A stretch of DNA of 64,000 nt from Rhizobium sp. 18055 (GTDB taxonomy: Bacteria; Pseudomonadota; Alphaproteobacteria; Rhizobiales; Rhizobiaceae), in the NCBI RefSeq assembly GCF_902706285.1, contig NZ_CACSKD010000012.1:1-64000 (forward strand). Direction: 5' to 3'. Numbering within the stretch: the stretch's first letter is position 1; each line of letters begins with the position of its first letter. Of this stretch, positions 28,741 through 35,707 are shown piece by piece. The notes under the pieces are model-generated. The model ran no database searches and was not told the DNA's origin. It saw only the letters and a list, made by a program, of their open reading frames with translations. The position numbers were made by a program, and so were the translations under genes.

Positions 28741-28782
28741 GAAGCAGCGATTGCAGCCTACGCCGCCTTCAACGGCAGCTAA
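23542..28782 (+). CDS. Giant Ser/Thr-rich octapeptide-repeat protein (about 1,746 residues)
   Basis: The ATG at 23542 (MTSIVTSLTVNQIRALS, after GAGGGGCG) is preferred; the frame is open 21 codons further up. Nearly the whole protein is tandem octapeptides of consensus A-L-S/T-S/T-D-Q/E-V/I-A/G, about 215 copies. They are arranged in a 17-octad super-repeat: a TFSTDEI mark recurs every 408 bp exactly from 24.1 to 28.6 kb, twelve marks with no indel. No Cys, signal peptide, TM, RTX or sorting motif is visible; the protein is acidic and very rich in Ser/Thr. The C-terminus (VEAAIAAYAAFNGS) is non-repetitive. S/T-x-x-Q/E turns suggest helix caps or a solenoid. Function is unknown; a surface or secreted structural protein is plausible. 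A strong terminator follows it, then glycosylation genes. Confidence 0.85.
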   Translation: MTSIVTSLTVNQIRALSTTAISSLSSDDVAALNTAQIKALSSTQLGAIETRDFVALSSTQMAAVSATAIVGLKLDQLAVLSTAQLGGFSTSQMAALSTTEVAALSSDQLSALSTAQVGALNSKQLATLSSDDIAALTTEQVASLKTAQIAALSTAQLAAFSTDQVEALTTLQAGALTSGQLGAMSSDDIATFSTDEIAAISTKALAGLTTDGLAGLSTDQIAVLKTGQIAALTSTQVGALSTDQIVTLSSTQIGALSSKQVAALSTDEVAAFTTEQVASLKTTQIAVLNTAQLAALSTDQVEALTTAQAGALSAAQLGAMSTDDIATFSTDEIAAISTKAVQGLSTATLAALTTEQVGALKTSQIGLLSSTQIKALSTDQIVALSTDQIGALNSKQVAALTTDEVAAFTTEQVASLKTGQIAAMNNTQIAAMSSEQIEALSSAQIGAMTSAELAALSTDDIATFSTDEIAAISTKALAGLTTSNLAALSTEQIGALKTTQVALLSSSQIGSLTTDQIVSLSTDQVGVLNSKQIAALTADEVAALSTDQVAILKTSQVVALNSTQIAAMSSDQLEALTSTQIGVLSSVQLSAMSTEDLGTFTTDEIAAISTKSLGGLSTDDLASFTTEQVAALKTSQIALLSSSQVASLTTDQIVALSTDQVGALNSKQIAALKTDEVAALSTDQVAVLKSTQITALSSTQVAVLSSDQVEALTSTQVGVLTATQLGAMNTDGIAAFSTDEIAAINTKAVTALATATIAAFTTDQVTALKTSQVALLSSSQIASLSTDQIVALSTDQVGVLNSKQVAALTTDEVAALSTEQVAILKTGQVSALTSTQIGALSTDQIDVLTSTQIGVLTSAQIGAMSTDDVATFTTDEIAAISTKALSGLSTDDVAALGTDQVGALTTSQVALLSSTQVAAFTTDQIAALSTDQIGVLTSVQVGALTTDDVAALSTDQIAILKTGQIAALKTAQIEAMSTDQVEILSSSQVAALTAAQIGAMSSEDIATFTTDDIAAINTSAIPQLSTDDLAALSTDQVVALKTSQVALLSSTQIASLSTDQIAALSTDQVGALNSKQVAALTTDEVAALSTEQVAILKTGQIASLSTSQLAAMSTDQVEALTSTQISTLTAAQLGAMSTDDVVTFTTDEIASISTKALAGISTDDLAALSTEQVAALKTNQIALLSSSQVAAFTTDQIVALSTDQVGALNSTQVKALTTDEVAALSTGQVASLKTSQITALNNTQIAAMSTDQIEALTSAQIGSMTSTELSALSTDDIITFSTDEIAAISTKAVGGLTTDNIAALTTDQVGALQTNQIALLSSSQVAAFTTDQVAALSTDQVGALSSTQVKALTTDEVAALSTEQVAILKTTQIAALSSTQIEAMSTDQLEALTTDQVSVLTSAQLTAMSTDDLVTFSTDEIAAISTKALSGLSTDDVAALTTDQVGALKTSQIALLSSTQIAALTTDQVAALSTDQVGALNSTQVKALTTDEVAALSTEQVAVLKTTQVAALSSTQIAAMSTDQIEILSSSQVSALTAAQIGAMSTDDIATFSTDDIAAISTKAVAELTTASLTAFTTEQVTALQTNQIALLTSSQIAAFTTDQIVAFSTDQVGALNSKQVAALTTDEVAALSTDQVGVLKTTQIAALNSSQIEAMSTDQIGILDSDQIAALTSAQIGSMSTDDIATFSTDEIAAISTKALSGLSTDDISAMSSDQLEAFTTTQVSLLNSAQVEAAIAAYAAFNGS

Positions 28783-28825
28783 CAACTGCTCGTGCTGCTT
28801 CGGCCGCACCCTTTCAAATCTCAGG

Positions 28826-28855
28826 CGCCGCCCGGCTATCGTCGGGCGGCGTTTT
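28826..28855 (+). terminator. Rho-independent terminator after the giant repeat gene
   Basis: A 9-bp perfect stem CGCCGCCCG / CGGGCGGCG (28826-28834 and 28843-28851) with an 8-nt loop, followed by TTTTG, lies 44 bp after the stop. It separates the repeat gene from the downstream glycosylation genes. Confidence 0.85.
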
Positions 28856-29026
28856 GCGTTAACGGCACCTTGGGGGTGGGGACTCGTCTCTGGTTGATTG
28901 CGGCCCGGACGGCCTTGGCTGCAAGGCCGATCAGCCCGACGCAAGGTAAATCCGATAGCAAAAGGCATGACGCTTTCCGGCGTCGCTCACTCTCCGGTCG
29001 AAGGGCCGTTTTGCCGTAGGATGTCC

Positions 29027-31072
29027 ATGAACGCGAACACCGCAATTGCCTCGAGCCGCATTTCGCCCATCAACGGCGTGTTGGAGCAGGCGCGAAATCA
29101 ACGCATGTCGCTTGGAGAGCTGATTCAGATTACCGAGGGCTTGAATGGCGCTGATCAGCGACCGCAGTCTGTCGAGCTTTACAAGACGTGGATCGCGTTC
29201 AACGACGGCAATCCGCTGCTGCATCTGGCCTATTTCAACTATTCGGTCGCTTGCCGACAAGCCGGTGATATCGCCGGCGCCATCAGCGCGCTGCGCGCCG
29301 CCTTGAAGATCGACCCGAAATTTGCGCCTGCGCATATCAATCTCGGCCGTGCGTTGGAAGATTGCGGCCTGATCGATCAGGCGGTTCAGCAGTGGCGAAG
29401 CTTTGCCGATGCGACCACCGAGATTACCGGCGAGCGGATCGAACACCGTCTGATGACGCTTCAGCATATGGGGCGTGTGCTCGAAAGCCATGGTCGCCTG
29501 GATGAAGCCGAGACAATCCTGTGGCAGGCGATCGAACTGCAGCCCAACCGGCCCGAGGCGGGGCAGCATTGGACGTCGCTGCGCCAACGTCAGTGCAAAT
29601 GGCCGATCCTGACCTCGTCGATCCATGTCTCGACCCGGCAGTTGGTCGATGCGATGTCGACGATGACGCTCTCCTGCCAGGCGGATGACCCGCTGTTCCT
29701 GCTTGCGAAAGCCTATCGTTACAACAAGTCGCTGATCGGGAAACCGAACGTCAGCGCTTTCGCGCGCAAGGCTGTGCAGCAAAAGACGGGCACCGGCCAG
29801 CGCGTGCGCGTCGGCTATGTCTCTTCGGACCTGCGCGACCACGCAGTCGGCTTTGCGCTCCGTGAAGTGCTGGAGTTGCACGACAAGAACGCGGTCGAGG
29901 TCTTTGCCTATTACTGCGGTGAGCCGAGGACCGGCGACGCGACGCAGGACCGGATCAAGGCCGCGGTCGATTGCTGGCGCGATATTACCACGCTCGGCGA
30001 CCTCGAGGCGGCGACGCTGATACAGGCTGACCAGATCGATATCCTGATCGATGTCAACGGCTACACCAAGCATGCACGAACCAAGCTCTTCGCCTATCGC
30101 CCGGCGCCTGTGATCGTCAATTTCTGCGGCTACCCCGGTTCGATGGCGAGCCCCGTGCATCAGTACATGATCGCCGACGAGCAAATCGTGCCGCCTGAGA
30201 ACGAAATCTACTATTCCGAAAAAGTGCTGCGGATCGCCTGCAACCAGCCGATCGACCGCAAGCGGCAGATCGCCGGACAGCCGACACGCACGCAGGCTGG
30301 GCTTCCGGAAGGCGCCTTCGTCTATGCCTGCTTCAACGGCATGCAGAAGATTACCGCGCCGTGCTTTGCCCGCTGGATGACCATTCTTGCCGCAACGCCG
30401 GGCAGTGTGCTGTGGTTGCTGGCCGCCGACGATGCGGTCAACGATCGCCTGCGCAAGATGGCGGCCCAGCACGGCATTGCGCCCGAGCGGATCATCTTTG
30501 CACCCAAGGCCCCAAATGCGCATCATCTGGCGCGCATCGGTGTGGCCGATCTCTTCCTCGATACGTTCCCCTATGGTGCGCACTCCACCGCCGCGGACGC
30601 GATCACCATGGGTCTGCCTGTGCTAACGGCGCCGGGAAAGAGCTTCGCATCGCGGTTCTGCAGCAGCATCGTTGCCGCAGCCGGTGTGCCCGAATTGATC
30701 TGCAGCGGGCCCGACGAATATGTCAGCCGGGCAATCGGCTTCGCACAGGATCGTGCAAGTCTTGCGGCCGTCAGGCAATCGTTGCAGGGCAAGCGCGAGA
30801 CCAGCGCGCTGCGCGATATTCCGGGCCTTGCACGCCGCCTGGAAGAGCTGTTCTGGCAGATGCAGGGCGAGGCCGAGCGCGGTGAAACGCCGGTGCCGGA
30901 TCTTGCCAATCTCGATGCCTATTACGAGGTCGGCGCCGAGCTTCTGTCTGTCCACGCCGAATTCGAGGACGATAGCGCTTACCGCAGACATTACCGGGAG
31001 AAGCTGGCGCAGTTGCATGATTACGCACCGCTGGCGCGTGACACACGCTTGTGGCGCGAGCCTGCGGCTTAA
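29027..31072 (+). CDS. SPINDLY-family O-linked GlcNAc-transferase-like glycosyltransferase with TPRs
   Basis: About 681 residues from ATG 29027, chosen because GTAGG lies 6 bp upstream; ATG 29021 is also possible. TPR-like repeats cover about residues 50-190 (LLHLAYFNYSVACRQAGDI..., APAHINLGRALEDCGLI). The GT41/OGT catalytic half (about 240-640) has RVGYVSSDLRDHAVGFAL, the VNFCGYPGSM block, DQIDILIDVNGYT and the nucleotide-sugar region LFLDTFPYGAHSTAADAITMG. Such enzymes add a sugar to Ser/Thr of cytoplasmic proteins. It lies directly behind the giant Ser/Thr repeat gene, an attractive substrate. The acceptor and donor are inferred, not shown. Confidence 0.88.
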   Translation: MNANTAIASSRISPINGVLEQARNQRMSLGELIQITEGLNGADQRPQSVELYKTWIAFNDGNPLLHLAYFNYSVACRQAGDIAGAISALRAALKIDPKFAPAHINLGRALEDCGLIDQAVQQWRSFADATTEITGERIEHRLMTLQHMGRVLESHGRLDEAETILWQAIELQPNRPEAGQHWTSLRQRQCKWPILTSSIHVSTRQLVDAMSTMTLSCQADDPLFLLAKAYRYNKSLIGKPNVSAFARKAVQQKTGTGQRVRVGYVSSDLRDHAVGFALREVLELHDKNAVEVFAYYCGEPRTGDATQDRIKAAVDCWRDITTLGDLEAATLIQADQIDILIDVNGYTKHARTKLFAYRPAPVIVNFCGYPGSMASPVHQYMIADEQIVPPENEIYYSEKVLRIACNQPIDRKRQIAGQPTRTQAGLPEGAFVYACFNGMQKITAPCFARWMTILAATPGSVLWLLAADDAVNDRLRKMAAQHGIAPERIIFAPKAPNAHHLARIGVADLFLDTFPYGAHSTAADAITMGLPVLTAPGKSFASRFCSSIVAAAGVPELICSGPDEYVSRAIGFAQDRASLAAVRQSLQGKRETSALRDIPGLARRLEELFWQMQGEAERGETPVPDLANLDAYYEVGAELLSVHAEFEDDSAYRRHYREKLAQLHDYAPLARDTRLWREPAA

Positions 31073-31135
31073 GCGACGTCATGGCATTTGTTGGTAGACG
31101 CTGAATTTCGGTATTGGTTTTAGGGGCAGGGTGTT

Positions 31136-32389
31136 ATGGCGCCGGTTATACTTGTGACGTTTGCCGGAAGGCAGAAGAGGATGGATATCCTCACCCAATA
31201 TATTCGCAGGGCAATTGCGGACGGCATTATCGACGAGTGGCACATCTGGGACTTTACCCGATCCGCCGAGGATAGTGACTGGGTCACCCGTGAATTCGGG
31301 CCGGCCCGGTTCATGGGCGACAAGGCACCGTATCAGGAAAAAGGCGCGGTCACGCCGCAGTCTGCGTTCCGCACCAGCGTGAAGATCGAACACGATTTTC
31401 ATATCGCCGTCGTTCCCAACGGCAATCCCGAGCAGTGCTTCGAGATCGTTGTCGGCGGCTGGAACAATATGCAGTCCGTTGTCCGCAAGGTCTCCTCAAG
31501 CGAGCTGAACGCGACCGCTCGCACGACCGAAGAGACCATATGGAGCAAGGCAACGCCCGCTGTTCTCTCGCCGAGCGTGCCGAATGACGTTGTCCTTTAT
31601 GTGGATCAGGCCGGCACGACGTCGCTGCGTGTCAACGGCGTAACGCTCGGCACCTGGCCGGAGCTTAATCTCAGCGCTGGCGCACAGGTCATGGTGCGTG
31701 GCGGGTGGGGCGCCAATCTGGAGCTTTGCGATGTCCACGCGTCGGTGCGCCGCTATGTCGGCAATCCGAAGGAACAGCTGCCTTACTGGCAGGCCTACGA
31801 TTATTATGCACGGCGCGTTCCGCAGTTTTCCGATGCGGTATTCCTGAAGTGCGACGATGACATTGTTTATGTCGATGTCGATAAGCTCAATGATTTCATT
31901 GAGTTCAGACTTGCCAATCCGGAGTATTTCGTCGTTTCGGCGAATGTGGTGAACAACGGCGTATGCGCGTTCCTGCAGCAGTCGGCCGGCGCCATTCCCG
32001 AAGAGGTCGGACATTTCGAACACCCGCCCGGCGGCTTTGGCGGCAGCTTGTGGCTGAGTGCCGAACGCGCCACGGCGCTGCACGACTTCTTCCTGAAGCG
32101 GGAGCGCAAGCATCTGCCGCTGCCCAGCGCCGCGGTCGAATGGAACGAGCGTCACTCGATCAATTTCGTCGCATGGCTCGGAAAGGACCTTGTTCACATG
32201 GCGTTGCCGAAGGGCGATGACGAGTACGCGCTGACCGTTGGCCTGCCGACGTTTCTAGGTCGGCCTTCCGCCATCTATTCGGACTTTGTGGTCAGCCATC
32301 TGAGCTTCGGACCGCAGGAAAACGGGCTCGACCTTGACCGGTTGCTCGATGGCTATGATGCGCTGATGCGGTCCAAACTCGGATTGTAA
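31136..32389 (+). CDS. Putative glycosyltransferase with inserted Methyltransf_FA-like domain
   Basis: 417 residues. The N-terminal part (PVILVTFAGRQKRMDILTQYI) and the C-terminal part, with the acidic metal-type motif FLKCDDDIVYVDVDKLNDFIEF, look like two halves of a GT-A glycosyltransferase. Between them, about residues 78-205, lies a beta-sandwich resembling the farnesoic-acid O-methyltransferase (Methyltransf_FA) domain: FEIVVGGWNNMQSVVRK, then LYVDQAGTTSLRVNG. That domain is usually a carbohydrate/lipid-binding-like fold in bacteria, not a methyltransferase. It is 63 bp downstream of the OGT-like gene and upstream of glf, so a role in sugar transfer is likely. The exact activity is unassigned. 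Confidence 0.65.
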   Translation: MAPVILVTFAGRQKRMDILTQYIRRAIADGIIDEWHIWDFTRSAEDSDWVTREFGPARFMGDKAPYQEKGAVTPQSAFRTSVKIEHDFHIAVVPNGNPEQCFEIVVGGWNNMQSVVRKVSSSELNATARTTEETIWSKATPAVLSPSVPNDVVLYVDQAGTTSLRVNGVTLGTWPELNLSAGAQVMVRGGWGANLELCDVHASVRRYVGNPKEQLPYWQAYDYYARRVPQFSDAVFLKCDDDIVYVDVDKLNDFIEFRLANPEYFVVSANVVNNGVCAFLQQSAGAIPEEVGHFEHPPGGFGGSLWLSAERATALHDFFLKRERKHLPLPSAAVEWNERHSINFVAWLGKDLVHMALPKGDDEYALTVGLPTFLGRPSAIYSDFVVSHLSFGPQENGLDLDRLLDGYDALMRSKLGL

Positions 32390-32516
32390 ATGACAGAACA
32401 AGGCTCCGCCGGACAACGGTGGAGTAGAGGGATCGGCCGAGGTCACGGGTGCCGCTGCGGTGTTGCGTATCGCTGCCGGGATCTCGCAGGGGAAACATAA
32501 GATAGGATTGGGTCTG

Positions 32517-33677
32517 ATGTCGGGGAACGAAAAGATTATGATCGTCGGGGCTGGGCTTTCGGGCGCGGTGATCGGGCGGGAACTTGCGCTGGCGGGCCAC
32601 CAGGTCGAAATCATCGATGCGCGCGAGCATATTGCAGGCAACTGTCACACGGAACGCGATGCCGATACCGGCGTCATGGTGCATGTCTACGGGCCGCACA
32701 TCTTCCACACCGACGATGCCGAAGTCTGGAACTATGTGAACGACTTCCAGACCTTCATGCCCTACAAGAACCGGGTGAAGACGACGAGTAACGATGCCGT
32801 CTATTCGCTGCCGGTCAACCTGCATACGATCAACCAGTTCTTCGGCAAAACCTTCCGGCCGGCAGAGGCGCGCGCGTTCATCGAGGAATATGCCGCCGAC
32901 AAGTCAATCGTCGATCCGCAGACTTTCGAAGAGCAGGCCATGCGCTTCGTCGGCAAGGACCTCTATGAGGCCTTCTTCAAGGGCTACACCGAAAAGCAGT
33001 GGGGCTGCTCGCCGACCGAGCTGCCGGCCTCGATCCTGAAGCGGCTGCCTGTTCGCTTCAACTACGACGACAACTATTTCTTCCACCAGTACCAGGGCAT
33101 GCCGCAGAACGGCTATACCGACATGATCGGCCGCATTCTCGACCATTCCAACATCACGGTAAAGCTCCGCACGCGGTTCGAGCGTGCCGACGATGCCGAC
33201 ATTGGCCACGTGTTCTATTCCGGGCAGCTTGATGGCTATTTCGACTACGAAGCCGGAAGGCTTGGCTATCGCACCCTCGATTTCGAACGCTTCAGCTATG
33301 ACGGCGACTATCAGGGCTGTGCGGTGATGAACTACGGCGATGCGTCGGTGCCGTTTACCCGGATCACCGAGCACAAGCATTTCTCGCCCTGGGAAGAGCA
33401 TGCCGGCTCGGTCTGCTACCGCGAGTTTTCGCGCGCCTGTGGTCCTGACGATATTCCTTACTATCCGATCCGCATGGTCGAGGAAAAAGAGCAGCTGGCG
33501 CAATATGTGGCGCGTGCCGAAGAGGAGACGGATGTCACCTTCGTCGGCCGGCTCGGAACCTATCGCTATCTCGACATGGACGTGACGATCCGCGAGGCGC
33601 TCGATACGGCGCGGCTTTACCTGGCGAAAAAGGCCGACGGCGCCGCAATGCCGGCGTTTTTGCATCGGCCGGTCTGA
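32517..33677 (+). CDS. glf: UDP-galactopyranose mutase
   Basis: 386 residues from ATG 32517 (MSGNEKIMIVGAGLSGAV); the open frame 19 codons further up lacks a better start. The FAD Rossmann motif is GAGLSGAVIGRELA, and the UGM signatures are present: HVYGPHIFHTDD, EKQWG, RLPVRFNYDDNYFFHQYQG, and a C-terminal GRLGTYRYLDMD. It converts UDP-Galp to UDP-Galf in the cytoplasm. It follows the two glycosyltransferase genes and ends in a terminator, so the three form a glycan unit. Galf in a protein glycan or surface polysaccharide is the likely product. Confidence 0.95.
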   Translation: MSGNEKIMIVGAGLSGAVIGRELALAGHQVEIIDAREHIAGNCHTERDADTGVMVHVYGPHIFHTDDAEVWNYVNDFQTFMPYKNRVKTTSNDAVYSLPVNLHTINQFFGKTFRPAEARAFIEEYAADKSIVDPQTFEEQAMRFVGKDLYEAFFKGYTEKQWGCSPTELPASILKRLPVRFNYDDNYFFHQYQGMPQNGYTDMIGRILDHSNITVKLRTRFERADDADIGHVFYSGQLDGYFDYEAGRLGYRTLDFERFSYDGDYQGCAVMNYGDASVPFTRITEHKHFSPWEEHAGSVCYREFSRACGPDDIPYYPIRMVEEKEQLAQYVARAEEETDVTFVGRLGTYRYLDMDVTIREALDTARLYLAKKADGAAMPAFLHRPV

Positions 33678-33704
33678 GCGGATCGAACGCTTGGATATTT
33701 TGGA

Positions 33705-33731
33705 CGGGTGCCTGTGATGGGCGCCCGTTTT
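33705..33731 (+). terminator. Terminator after glf
   Basis: Stem CGGGTGCC / GGCGCCCG (33705-33712, 33720-33727; one G-U pair) with a 7-nt loop, followed by TTTTG, 28 bp after the glf stop. Confidence 0.75.
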
Positions 33732-33775
33732 GTGTTTCGTGGTATGTTGGCAGCAGTGCAGGGGCGGGGGGAGAT

Positions 33776-34021
33776 ATGACGCTGGAGGAATTGATCGACA
33801 GATACCGACCGCACTTGGCCGACGAGTCGATCGGCGTTCGACGGAGCTGGGAAGAGATGTTCCGATACACGCTGAAGCACTATTCGAGGGACACCCGACT
33901 GGACGCCTTCGACCTCGACGTGCTGGCCGAGCGGCTGTCGTCGTCCGACTTGCATCAGCCGCTCGTCGCTGGATACGTGAAGCGCTGGCGCGAGCTATTG
34001 GCGCGGGCAGGGGATCTTTAG
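33776..34021 (+). CDS. Small unrecognised protein (81 residues)
   Basis: The ATG follows GGGGGAGAT, a strong ribosome site, just after the glf terminator. The 81 residues are charged and predicted all-helical (LEELIDRYRPHLADESIGVRRSWEEMFRYTLKHYS...YVKRWRELLARAGDL), with no TM or signal. The helical, Arg/Tyr-rich pattern resembles an integrase SAM-like N-terminal fragment or a small DNA-binding adaptor, but this is a guess. Codon usage is normal for the genome. Confidence 0.6.
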   Translation: MTLEELIDRYRPHLADESIGVRRSWEEMFRYTLKHYSRDTRLDAFDLDVLAERLSSSDLHQPLVAGYVKRWRELLARAGDL

Positions 34022-34164
34022 CGCGGGCTCGCCCTTGGCCCGATACCGGGCTCGATGCCTGCCGTGACCGCCGTGCCCTGATTTTCGGAGGCAGCGTGTA
34101 ACAAAATGGCCAACGCTCTCGTAGATGCTGTCAGAACCGTGAATTCGCACGAGGAGGCGAGACG

Positions 34165-34656
<492 letters not shown>

Positions 34657-34794
34657 TCGACAGGGCGATCGCGGGGCTGCGGCTTTGCCTGCCGTCCGCA
34701 GGCCTGGGGCCGTCGCCGATCACAGATTTGAAATTCGCCTTCCTGATCCGGGCGTGCAAGCTTACGCCTTCATCTTTTCTGAGAGGAGACCACC

Positions 34795-35529
34795 ATGACC
34801 ACTCGTAAAGACTCCCCCACCTCGCGACGCCCGTTGAGGGCAGCTGTCTGCGGCGCCGCCATCGTGCTCGCGGCAGGATTGGCGCTGCATTTCACCCCCT
34901 CGTCCGCGGGAGAGGTGCATGTCATTCCGGCGCCTGCGATGGATGAGAAGGCCACCTCGAACAGCGAGACGGCGACCTTCGCCGGCGGCTGCTTCTGGGG
35001 GGTGCAGGGTGTGTTCCAGCATGTGAACGGTGTGATCAGCGCCAAGTCCGGCTATGCCGGCGGCGCCAAGGGCACGGCGCAGTACGAAGCGGTGAGCGGC
35101 GGCGATACAGGCCATGCGGAATCCGTGCAGGTGGTGTTCGATCCGACGAAGGTCAGCTACGGCCGCCTGTTGCAGATCTACTTCTCGGTGGCACACGATC
35201 CGACGCAGTTGAACCGGCAGGGACCCGATAGCGGCACGCAGTACCGTTCGGCGATCTTCCCTTCCAGTGACGAGCAGGCCAAGGTTGCCAAGGCCTATAT
35301 CAGCCAGCTCGACCAGGCGAAGGTTTACGACGCAGCGATCGTGACCAAGATCGAGCCGGGCAAGGCGTTCTATGTCGCGGAGGCCTATCATCAGGATTTC
35401 CTGACGAACAATCCGACCTACCCCTATATCGTGATCAACGACCTGCCGAAGGTGGCAAGTCTGAAGCAGCTGTTCCCCAAGGATTACAGCGCCAAGCCGG
35501 TGCTGGTGGCCGCGTCCGGGTCGAACTGA
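34795..35529 (+). CDS. msrA: Peptide-methionine (S)-S-oxide reductase, exported or membrane-anchored
   Basis: 244 residues. An N-terminal basic-hydrophobic segment (about 12-34, AAVCGAAIVLAAGLALHF) acts as signal or anchor. The MsrA domain has catalytic G-G-C66-FWG, YAGG, and EAYHQDF near the end. Start ATG follows GAGAGGAGACC. It reduces methionine-S-sulfoxide and complements the MsrB upstream. Both exported is the uncommon arrangement; most bacteria keep a cytoplasmic MsrA. Two hairpins and a terminator lie downstream. Confidence 0.93.
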   Translation: MTTRKDSPTSRRPLRAAVCGAAIVLAAGLALHFTPSSAGEVHVIPAPAMDEKATSNSETATFAGGCFWGVQGVFQHVNGVISAKSGYAGGAKGTAQYEAVSGGDTGHAESVQVVFDPTKVSYGRLLQIYFSVAHDPTQLNRQGPDSGTQYRSAIFPSSDEQAKVAKAYISQLDQAKVYDAAIVTKIEPGKAFYVAEAYHQDFLTNNPTYPYIVINDLPKVASLKQLFPKDYSAKPVLVAASGSN

Positions 35530-35542
35530 CGACCTTTCAATT

Positions 35543-35594
35543 GAGGGCATGGACACCGTGCTGCCCTCATCCCGTAACAAGCACGGGATGAGGG
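35543..35594. repeat. Palindromic element with two mutually exclusive hairpins after msrA
   Basis: A 12-bp perfect stem CCCTCATCCCGT / ACGGGATGAGGG (35564-35575, 35583-35594) shares its left arm with a smaller stem GAGGGCA / TGCCCTC (35543-35549, 35562-35568). The sequence looks like a rhizobial intergenic palindrome; a switch-like role is possible but unproven. Confidence 0.5.
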
Positions 35595-35653
35595 TGGAGA
35601 ACGTGCATACGTCGCCTCGAGAGAAGGCGATAATCCAAGCCTTGCCAGTTCCT

Positions 35654-35689
35654 AAGACGCCCGCTCAGCTGTGAGCGGGCGTCTTTTGT
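35654..35689 (+). terminator. Strong terminator after msrA
   Basis: A 14-bp perfect stem AAGACGCCCGCTCA / TGAGCGGGCGTCTT (35654-35667, 35672-35685), GCTG loop, followed by TTGTTT. It lies between convergent msrA and the minus-strand dehydrogenase and may insulate both. Confidence 0.88.
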
Positions 35690-35707
35690 TTCATGGCAGG
35701 CAACCTA

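Noticed and set aside
34706..34748. A fourth copy of the 43-bp promoter motif before msrA
   Set aside because: GATCACAG is present at 34718, but GGATTC is missing 12 bp upstream and no CTA-AGT follows after N16.
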